From Bdellovibrio sp. (GTDB lineage Bacteria > Bdellovibrionota > Bdellovibrionia > Bdellovibrionales > Bdellovibrionaceae), in the NCBI GenBank assembly GCA_019104905.1, contig JAHRXB010000225.1, positions 1-14,117 on the forward strand: a stretch of 14,117 nucleotides of DNA, written 5' to 3'. A program made the translations under genes and the position numbers. Below, piece after piece: positions 7,365 to 13,565 of this stretch. Each line of letters opens with the position of its first letter. Position 1 is the first letter of the stretch. The notes beneath the pieces are model-generated. The model saw nothing but the letters and a program-made list of their open reading frames with translations, was not told the DNA's origin and searched no databases.

Positions 7365-7368
7365 ATGA
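7288..7368 (+). CDS. Possible 26-residue leader peptide coupled to the MFS gene
   Basis: An ATG-initiated frame of 26 codons (internal ATG at 7297) whose TGA overlaps the MFS start as ATGA. The peptide has a basic start (ARKKILHK) followed by a hydrophobic stretch (ALLSSAFGISIVAA), like a tiny membrane or signal-type peptide. The Shine-Dalgarno is weak (CCGGAAC). The same ATGA overlap joins the next two genes. It could be a chance frame: it is short, and a better promoter lies inside it that would bypass it. Confidence 0.25.
   Translation: MTAMARKKILHKALLSSAFGISIVAA
7330..7358 (+). promoter_or_regulatory. Sigma-70-type promoter for the MFS-helicase-nuclease operon
   Basis: TTGTCA (7330-7335; 5 of 6 to consensus TTGACA) is separated by 17 bp from TATAGT (7353-7358; 5 of 6 to TATAAT). 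Transcription would start about 7364-7366, essentially at the MFS ATG (7365), predicting a leaderless mRNA, consistent with the absence of a strong Shine-Dalgarno. Prediction from consensus only. Confidence 0.5.
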
Positions 7369-8504
7369 TTTGGCCCTTTATCTTCCTTTCCTACGCAAGT
7401 TTGTTTGTTTTTGGTTTAACGGATAACATCCGCGGGCCTCTCTTCCCTGAAATTATGAAACAATTTGCCGTCAGTGATTCTATGGGGTCATTGATGTTTG
7501 CCCTCAGCAACATCTCAGGCTTTTTTGCCAGTTATGGATGTCGTTATCTCCTGCGCCGATATGATAGACTCTCAGTTTTACAAGGGGGCGCCATTGCCCT
7601 CACTCTGTCTTTATGGGGCCTTGCCTCCGCCACGATCTTTCCGGTTTTCTTAGTATGCAGTTTTCTTTTTGGACTGAGTCTCGGCGTGATTGGTTTAGTT
7701 CCCAATATTCTTGTGCCTATGGGCTCCAGTCCTCACCGCAAACAGCAAATGCTTTCAGGGCTGCACACAATGTATGGACTGGCCAGTCTTTTAGCGCCTC
7801 TGTTGGCCGCGTCTGTCGAATATCTTTCCGGGAACTGGCGTTGGACTTTTGCGACGGCCTCCCTTGCGCCCTTGGGACTGCTGGCCTACACCTTCCATCC
7901 AAGTCACAAATCTCTTCACACCAAAGCTGCTTTTTCGGCAGATGCTCACAAAGCCAATAAACAAAAGAACTTCCAGCCTCAACTCTTTCTTGCCATCATG
8001 CTCAGTTTAGCTGTGGCGGCCGAGATCATGATTTCTTCTCGTTTAGCCCTTTATATGCAGCGAACCTGGAACTACAACATGGAGGCTTCAAGTCTTTATG
8101 TTTCTTACTTTTTCGTATGCATGATGGCGGGACGCCTTTTATTCACCTTGGTTCATTTCAAACGTTCTCCTCAATTCCATCTCACCTTATCGCTCATTGC
8201 GACGGGGCTTTTTATCTTGGCCGGCCTGTTTATTCATCCTCTGTTCCTGACGGTGACGGGATTCACGATCGCTCCCTTTTACCCCTTGACGATCTCGTGG
8301 GTCTCGACAGAGTTCCCCGAAGATTTGGATTCGGCCGTGTCCTATATGATGGCCACCGACTCTATCATGTTGATCGCCATGCATCTGGGAATCGGAAAGA
8401 TGACTGATCTTTTCAGCATCAAGACGGCCCTTTTAGCAGGCCTCAGTTTTGTCGTGATCTCACTGCTTATGGTTAACAGCTTTAAATACTTGTTCCGGCG
8501 ATGA
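7365..8504 (+). CDS. Major facilitator superfamily transporter, substrate unknown
   Basis: A 379-residue inner-membrane protein made of hydrophobic helices in two halves, joined by a hydrophilic, probably cytoplasmic linker at about 178-204 (HKSLHTKA...ANKQKN). This is the standard MFS plan, with 11-12 predicted helices. TM1 carries the conserved FGLTDNIRGPLFPEI, and TM5 has GLHTMYGLASLLAP, resembling the G-x-x-x-x-G motif of the FucP-like/multidrug sub-families. The loop after TM2 has CRYLLRRYDRLS, a loosely preserved motif A (basic loop). The start sits right at TM1 with no signal sequence and no strong Shine-Dalgarno. It is the first full gene of a plus-strand operon; its TGA overlaps the ATG of the helicase gene (ATGA, 8501-8504). 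I see no sequence clue to substrate, and its link to the downstream DNA enzymes is unexplained. Confidence 0.88.
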   Translation: MIWPFIFLSYASLFVFGLTDNIRGPLFPEIMKQFAVSDSMGSLMFALSNISGFFASYGCRYLLRRYDRLSVLQGGAIALTLSLWGLASATIFPVFLVCSFLFGLSLGVIGLVPNILVPMGSSPHRKQQMLSGLHTMYGLASLLAPLLAASVEYLSGNWRWTFATASLAPLGLLAYTFHPSHKSLHTKAAFSADAHKANKQKNFQPQLFLAIMLSLAVAAEIMISSRLALYMQRTWNYNMEASSLYVSYFFVCMMAGRLLFTLVHFKRSPQFHLTLSLIATGLFILAGLFIHPLFLTVTGFTIAPFYPLTISWVSTEFPEDLDSAVSYMMATDSIMLIAMHLGIGKMTDLFSIKTALLAGLSFVVISLLMVNSFKYLFRR

Positions 8505-10873
8505 GAAAGATTCACCTGAACGTCACTCAATTTGCCATTCCAAGCCCCCTTGCCGGGAGCATTGAGACACACTCGGGTTATGGAGCCACGCCGACCAGTG
8601 GGCAAGAAATTCACCAAATGGTGCAGCGACGTCGCAGTCGCGAAATCTCGGGCTACACTCCCGAAAAGCGTATGACGCTTTCTTTTACCAGTGACCCCTA
8701 TGAGTTTATTGTTTCAGGACGCGCCGATGGAGTGGTCGAAGCTCCTGCGCAGATCGAAGAAATTAAATCCGCCTTCGACATGGAAGAGCTGCACTACAAA
8801 TTGGAAACCGATCCCAATCACCCTTACGTGTGGCAACTTCGCACCTATGGTTATATGCACTTCAAAGAAACGGGCGAAGTGCCTAAGCTCAATCTGCACC
8901 TGGTTTCGGCACGAAACTTCAGATCCCGTGATTTAGAAATCTTTTTAGATGTTGAGGGCTATGAAGAGTGGCTCAAAACACGTCTGACCGAGTTGGTGGC
9001 TGAAACCAAAATCAAAGAAAAACTTTTTAAAAAACGCCAGAAGATGGCTTCGGAAATGACCTTCCCTTTCGCCGCCCCTCGCCCCGGACAGCGCGAGCTC
9101 GTCGCCACCATCACGGAACATTTTGAGTTAAGGAATCCTCTTTTGGTCCAAGCGCCGACGGGTCTAGGGAAAACGGCCGGCATCCTCTACCCCGCCTTGA
9201 AAGAGGCCTTGGCGCGAGGACAAAAGGTGATCTATGTGACACCGAAAAACTCACAACATCAGGTGGCCGAAGAAGCCGTCGAGCGAATTCAAGATCAAGG
9301 TTGCAAGGTTCGCTCTTTGACAATCACCGCAAAAAGCAAGATGTGCTTAAAGGCCGAGCCGCTCTGTAATCCTCACTACTGCGAATACGCCAAAGACTAC
9401 TACAAAAAAATTGCCGCGCATGATCTTGTCAACAAACTGGGAAAGCTACGCAGCCTGAGCAGTGAAAAACTTAAATCCATGGGCGAAGAGTTTCAGGTTT
9501 GTCCTTTCGAACTTTCCATCGAAGCCATCGAACGCGCCGATGTTGTTATCGGGGACTACAACTATGTCTTTGCGCCGCGAGGTCTCTTAGGGCGTCTTTC
9601 GGAACCTTTGCTTGAAGAGAGTGAGAAAGCCAATCTTGTTATCGACGAAGCCCACAACCTCCCGTCCCGGGCCCAAGACTATTTTTCACCCAGCATCTCG
9701 ACCCAGCAGTTAGCAATGTTGGAAAGAGATTTTGCCAAGCTGTCTCCTTCATTTTCCATTCGTTCGCAAGCTCTGACCAATCAAGCTCGCCGCCTGATTC
9801 AGTCCTATGGCAAAGATGGTTTTTCCAAAAAAATCGACATTGATCTTGATCCGTTTTTGGATTTGGAAAAAGAAATCCGCGACATGACGATGCAGTATCT
9901 GGATTCGGGTTCGGAAGTGCTCCCCCAAGATCCCATTCTGCGTATGATGAATCTGTGGTCCGACTTCGTGAACTCTTTAAGTTTAAGTGGTGAAGAGTTT
10001 TTTCAAACTTACCAACGCAATAACTTTACCGAGATGCTGAAGATCACCTGCTGTGATGCCTCGGAACATTTAAAAATTGCCTACAAGGCGTTTAAAAACG
10101 TCGTTGCTTTTTCCGCGACGTTAAAACCCTTTAGCTATTACCAGGAGCTTTTGGGATTCCCCGAAGACACCACCAAACAGGTGGAGTTTTCATCTCCCTT
10201 TGCAAAAGAAAACCGCAAGTTGCTGATCATCCCTCAGATCTCGACAAAATTTTCCGATCGCAATCTGAACGCGGGAAAAATTGCCGAGACGATCTCGCGC
10301 ATCACACAACTTAAATCTGGCAACTATATCGCTCTATTTCCAAGCTTTGAGTTCCTGCGCATGACTCAAGATAAACTGCAGCTTCCCGATTTTCAGATTC
10401 TGGTTCAAGAGCGCGAGATGAAGCAAAAGCAAATCCAAGACTATCTTGAAGAACTTAAGTCTGGGCAGAAGGCGACTCTTTTATTAGGCGTGCAAGGGGG
10501 CGTTTTTTCGGAAGGTGTAGACTTCCCGGGGGATATGCTGATTGGTGCCTTTGTCGTTGGGCCCGCGCTTCCGAACTTTGATTTTGAACGGGAACAGATT
10601 CGTACCTATTATGAAACCCGCTATGGCAAAGACAACGCCTTTAACTATGCCTATGTCTATCCCGCCATGGCCAAAGCTATTCAGTCCGCCGGTCGAGTCA
10701 TTCGCTCGGAATCAGATCGCGGAGTGATTGTGATGTTAGACTCGCGGTTCCTGCAGAACAGTTACGCAGAGACAATGCCTGAAGGTTGGTTTGAAAAGTC
10801 CCCTCAAGAATTAGTGTCTCGTCAAATTCTCCATGACGTTAAAATATTCTGGGAGTCTTGCCATGAGCCTTAA
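8501..10873 (+). CDS. PD-(D/E)XK nuclease fused to XPD/DinG-type Fe-S DNA helicase
   Basis: A 790-residue fusion. Residues about 30-140 match a RecB-type PD-(D/E)XK nuclease: H38 (SGQEIHQ), D76 (GRADG), E87-x-K89 (EIKS) and Q112/Y116 (WQLRTYGY), all motif residues intact. Residues about 192-790 are an SF2 XPD/DinG-like 5'-3' helicase: Walker A QAPTGLGKT (217-225), four cysteines fit to ligate a 4Fe-4S cluster (C282, C289, C294, C334), DEAH (382-385), SAT (538-540), GVFSEGVDFPG (667-677) and the arginine-finger motif QSAGRVIRS (728-736). Expected activity is ATP-driven unwinding of DNA with cleavage of a flap or end. Cas4/AddB-style extra cysteines are absent from the nuclease part. It overlaps the MFS gene by 4 nt and the GIY-YIG gene by 11 nt, so it is translationally coupled on both sides. 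Which repair pathway it serves is not evident. Confidence 0.92.
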   Translation: MRKIHLNVTQFAIPSPLAGSIETHSGYGATPTSGQEIHQMVQRRRSREISGYTPEKRMTLSFTSDPYEFIVSGRADGVVEAPAQIEEIKSAFDMEELHYKLETDPNHPYVWQLRTYGYMHFKETGEVPKLNLHLVSARNFRSRDLEIFLDVEGYEEWLKTRLTELVAETKIKEKLFKKRQKMASEMTFPFAAPRPGQRELVATITEHFELRNPLLVQAPTGLGKTAGILYPALKEALARGQKVIYVTPKNSQHQVAEEAVERIQDQGCKVRSLTITAKSKMCLKAEPLCNPHYCEYAKDYYKKIAAHDLVNKLGKLRSLSSEKLKSMGEEFQVCPFELSIEAIERADVVIGDYNYVFAPRGLLGRLSEPLLEESEKANLVIDEAHNLPSRAQDYFSPSISTQQLAMLERDFAKLSPSFSIRSQALTNQARRLIQSYGKDGFSKKIDIDLDPFLDLEKEIRDMTMQYLDSGSEVLPQDPILRMMNLWSDFVNSLSLSGEEFFQTYQRNNFTEMLKITCCDASEHLKIAYKAFKNVVAFSATLKPFSYYQELLGFPEDTTKQVEFSSPFAKENRKLLIIPQISTKFSDRNLNAGKIAETISRITQLKSGNYIALFPSFEFLRMTQDKLQLPDFQILVQEREMKQKQIQDYLEELKSGQKATLLLGVQGGVFSEGVDFPGDMLIGAFVVGPALPNFDFEREQIRTYYETRYGKDNAFNYAYVYPAMAKAIQSAGRVIRSESDRGVIVMLDSRFLQNSYAETMPEGWFEKSPQELVSRQILHDVKIFWESCHEP
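10851..10855 (+). promoter_or_regulatory. Shine-Dalgarno deciding the GIY-YIG gene start
   Basis: GGGAG, inside the helicase coding end, lies 7 nt before ATG 10863. It favours this start over the in-frame ATG at 10833. Confidence 0.6.
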
Positions 10874-12434
10874 AAGACAGCCCGTGCTTTTTCTTGACCT
10901 ACAGACGACCGGAGCAAAACCAGATTCAGCCCATATTCTAGAGATTGCTTGGAGCTCCCTTCAAGCCGAAGCCGTTGAAAGCTATTTGATTCAGCAGCCG
11001 CCGGAACAGCCCGTCCCTCGTCGTATTCAATTCATTACTGGCATTTATGAAAAAGACATGGACGCGGCTCGCCCTCTGGAAGAAGCCTTCGCTTCCCTTC
11101 AGACGTTTATAAATATCCAGCTTGGTGCCAATCCCCTCGCGGTAATCCATTTTGCGCAATTTGAAAAACCCTTTCTTTTGGACGCCTATCAAAAACTTCA
11201 ACAAGAGATGCCCTTTTCCATTCTGTGCACCCACGAAATTGCCAAAAGACTTTTCCCCAATCTCCCTACGCGTGGGATCAAGGGTTTGGCGGGATACTTC
11301 GGATGTCCTTCCGGAGAACTTAAGCGCGCCAGCAACCACGTCCAAGCGACTCAAATCATCTGGCAGGGACTCACCTCGGCTCTTGAAGAAAAAGGCATTC
11401 TAAACTTTGCACAGCTTCAAGACTGGATGAGTGAAACTCCCAAAATAGCTCGAACTAAATACGAATATCCACTTCCCAAAGAAAAACGCTTGAACCTTCC
11501 CAAAAAGCCTGGCGTCTATCGCATGATCAGTCGCTGGGGTGAGGTCCTTTACGTTGGTAAAGCCACCTCCTTGCATGACCGCGTGAATAGTTACTTCCGA
11601 GGACAGAAAAATCGCGACACTCGTAAACTAGAAATGCTCACTCAAGTTTGGGATCTTCAGGTGACAACCGTCGGAAGCCCTCTCGAGGCCGCCCTGCTAG
11701 AGACGGATGAAATCAAAAGGCTCGACCCTCCCTACAATATCAGCTTAAAAGTGGGGCGCAGAGAATTGGCATTTTTCAATCGCGATTTTACTTCGGTCAG
11801 CACCACGGCCGATGATATTCACTCTATTGGCCCTTTTTCGAGTGCTTTGGCTTTGGACTCCATCTTGAAACTCAGTCAGTCGCTCCGTGCGCCCCATTTT
11901 GATGAAAATATTTTTTATGAACCTCTGGAACCGGACCTTCTCGCCGAGGGGTTTGATCTATTTTGTGCTCGCCATGATTTAAACAAAGAGCACTTCAAAT
12001 CCGTGCGGGCCATTTTAGCAGTGGGGCTTAACTGGTATCGACAGCTTGCCGAGGAAGAGGAGTCTGAAGATCTTGAGGAGGACACTGTCGCCCCCGAAAG
12101 CGACGAGGTTTTAACGGCCGAGGATATCGCCGACAAGTTTGAGCGCCACTTCCTTCGTTCTGCCGCAGCCTATGTGCGCGCAAAACAGTTAACCCGTCTT
12201 CTCAACGCACGCATTGCCATTCGGTCGCAAGAAAACACTGAACTTATTTTGTCGCAAGGACAAGTTGTGACCTCGCCAAACATTGTCTTTAATCCGAAAG
12301 ACGCGTGGAAAAATCTTTCTATCGAAACCTATGATCGCATGACTGTTTTGCACACCGAGCTCAACAAATTGCGTGCGCAAAATCAGTCCGTTGAAATCCG
12401 CACTTCAAAAAGGTACGACGTACCCTCTCTTTAG
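10863..12434 (+). CDS. Degenerate DnaQ-like domain fused to UvrC/Cho-type GIY-YIG endonuclease
   Basis: A 523-residue protein. Residues 6-175 have the DEDDh exonuclease fold signature (FLDLQTTG, HILEIAW, ITGI, HFAQFEKPFL, GIKGLAGYFG, NHVQATQI), but metal ligands are altered: D12-x-Q14 instead of DxE, E101 instead of Asp, Q164 instead of the last Asp. It is probably inactive as an exonuclease. Residues 211-296 are a UvrC-type GIY-YIG domain with GVY (217-219), YVG (230-232), R240 and E280 (EAALLE), then PPYNISLK, all catalytic positions retained. The C-terminal about 220 residues contain a very acidic stretch (397-415) and no recognised UvrC RNase H domain. The start ATG 10863 was chosen because GGGAG lies 7 nt upstream and the fold begins at once; an in-frame ATG at 10833 would add ten residues with no ribosome site. 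It overlaps the helicase end by 11 nt, so probably a partner. Confidence 0.88.
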   Translation: MSLKRQPVLFLDLQTTGAKPDSAHILEIAWSSLQAEAVESYLIQQPPEQPVPRRIQFITGIYEKDMDAARPLEEAFASLQTFINIQLGANPLAVIHFAQFEKPFLLDAYQKLQQEMPFSILCTHEIAKRLFPNLPTRGIKGLAGYFGCPSGELKRASNHVQATQIIWQGLTSALEEKGILNFAQLQDWMSETPKIARTKYEYPLPKEKRLNLPKKPGVYRMISRWGEVLYVGKATSLHDRVNSYFRGQKNRDTRKLEMLTQVWDLQVTTVGSPLEAALLETDEIKRLDPPYNISLKVGRRELAFFNRDFTSVSTTADDIHSIGPFSSALALDSILKLSQSLRAPHFDENIFYEPLEPDLLAEGFDLFCARHDLNKEHFKSVRAILAVGLNWYRQLAEEEESEDLEEDTVAPESDEVLTAEDIADKFERHFLRSAAAYVRAKQLTRLLNARIAIRSQENTELILSQGQVVTSPNIVFNPKDAWKNLSIETYDRMTVLHTELNKLRAQNQSVEIRTSKRYDVPSL

Positions 12435-13459
12435 TGGGCGGTTTGGATGTATTCTTGGAGTTCGGGGATTTCGCAGGGGACGCAGCCGACTTTGCCGACG
12501 ACGACACCCGCGGCGTAGTTTGCGAGCATGCACGAGTTCACAAGAGATAAGCCAGACACCAATCCTAACGACAATGCTGCAATCACCGTGTCTCCAGCCC
12601 CTGTGACGTCAAAGACTTTGCGAGCGTAGGTTGGAACTTCCGTGATTTCATCGCCCGAAAAAATGGTCATCCCGTCTTTTCCACGAGTTAACACCACTTC
12701 TTTCGCGCCCGTGATCTTTTGCAAAGCGCGACCCACTTCGATCACCTTATTGGGATTGTCTCGAAGGTCATCAAAATCCATTCCCGTGAGAACTACCGCC
12801 TCGTCATAGTTGGGCTTAATCAGGTCAACCCCTTGATAGAATGAACCCGGATTGTTGCGATGCGGATCCACCATCAATTTCTTTTGGTGCTTCTTACAAA
12901 TAGCTGCGACTTTTTCCACGACATTCTTCGAGATCACACCTTTGGCGTAATCCTCAATCACCACACAATCCGCTTTGGCGACATTCTTTTCAACCGTTTC
13001 AATCAAACGCGCTTCCGCTTCGGCAGAAAGATATTTACGAAGTTCGTAATCCACTCGCACCAGATGATGATGTTTGGCCATCACGCGGGTTTTGCGTGTG
13101 GTCGGGCGAGCCTTATCCACGATCATATAGTCCCAACTCACTCCGCTTTTTTGAAAGAGATCGCGCAAGAGTTGAGCCCCCGTGTCTTCACCAACCACGG
13201 AAACCAGCATGGCTTCCCCGCCCAGACTTGCGACGTTTTGGGCCACATTGGCAGCAAGCCCCAGACGCTTATCTTCTTCTTCAACTTCGAGCACAGGCAC
13301 CGGAGCTTCGGGGCTGATACGGCGAACTTGCCCCAGGACATATTCGTCCAAACCAACGTCTCCGATAATGAGGATTTTTTTACCCTTAAGAAAAGGAATC
13401 TGATTTAAAAGAAGTTGTTTTTCTTGAGGACCCACGGTCGCCTTCACGGGTGATGTCAT
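12431..13459 (-). CDS. rfaE1: D-glycero-beta-D-manno-heptose-7-phosphate kinase (HldE domain 1 / RfaE1)
   Basis: Phosphorylates heptose-7-phosphate at C1 in the ADP-heptose route to LPS inner core. The 342 residues match the kinase half of HldE only; no nucleotidyltransferase domain follows, so the second activity must be encoded elsewhere. Marks seen: GDVGLDEYVLGQVRRISPEAP (33-53), a hallmark of the family; AANVAQNVASLGG (69-81; the usual GGAANVA reads GLAANVA); NYDEA (217-221), which fits the PfkB NxxE loop; and the PfkB signature DVTGAGDTV (284-292) with catalytic D290. The C-terminus has VVVGKVGC, matching the HldE1 end. Start ATG 13459 has a strong AGGAGG 8 nt upstream (13468-13473). The stop overlaps the stop of the convergent GIY-YIG gene by 4 nt, leaving no room for a conventional terminator between them. 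Divergent from the AlkB-like gene. Confidence 0.94.
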   Translation of the reverse strand: MTSPVKATVGPQEKQLLLNQIPFLKGKKILIIGDVGLDEYVLGQVRRISPEAPVPVLEVEEEDKRLGLAANVAQNVASLGGEAMLVSVVGEDTGAQLLRDLFQKSGVSWDYMIVDKARPTTRKTRVMAKHHHLVRVDYELRKYLSAEAEARLIETVEKNVAKADCVVIEDYAKGVISKNVVEKVAAICKKHQKKLMVDPHRNNPGSFYQGVDLIKPNYDEAVVLTGMDFDDLRDNPNKVIEVGRALQKITGAKEVVLTRGKDGMTIFSGDEITEVPTYARKVFDVTGAGDTVIAALSLGLVSGLSLVNSCMLANYAAGVVVGKVGCVPCEIPELQEYIQTAH

Positions 13460-13565
13460 TTTTTCATCCTCCTAGGGCTCATTTGTAGCGGATGGCAGGG
13501 CCTCTGTCACTCTCTAAGCGCGAGACTTGGCCTAGGCCCCAAAGCTGTGCTAAATCTTTCGCCCT
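13460..13565. promoter_or_regulatory. Divergent promoter region between rfaE1 and the AlkB-like gene
   Basis: For the plus strand: TTGGCC (13527-13532), 18-bp spacer, then extended -10 TGCTAAATC (13548-13556). Transcription would start at about 13562-13564, 2-4 nt before the AlkB ATG, again an almost leaderless mRNA with no Shine-Dalgarno. A perfect 10-bp palindrome GGCCTAGGCC (13529-13538) overlaps the -35 and is a candidate operator. For rfaE1 (minus), AGGAGG is the RC of 13468-13473; its promoter was not clearly identified. Confidence 0.5.

Noticed and set aside
10863..12434. Calling this gene uvrC or dnaQ
   Set aside because: It has only the N-terminal GIY-YIG part of UvrC, lacks the RNase H half, and the DnaQ-like domain has lost its metal ligands.
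12860..13408. A 182-codon His/Phe-rich plus-strand frame opposite rfaE1
   Set aside because: Antisense to a well-conserved kinase; the His/Phe bias is what the complementary strand of this gene's codon use produces.
13455..13467. Three-codon ATG AAA AAA TGA overlapping the rfaE1 start
   Set aside because: Its ATG is practically touching the AGGAGG, too close for initiation; the in-frame ATG at 13459 has ideal spacing.
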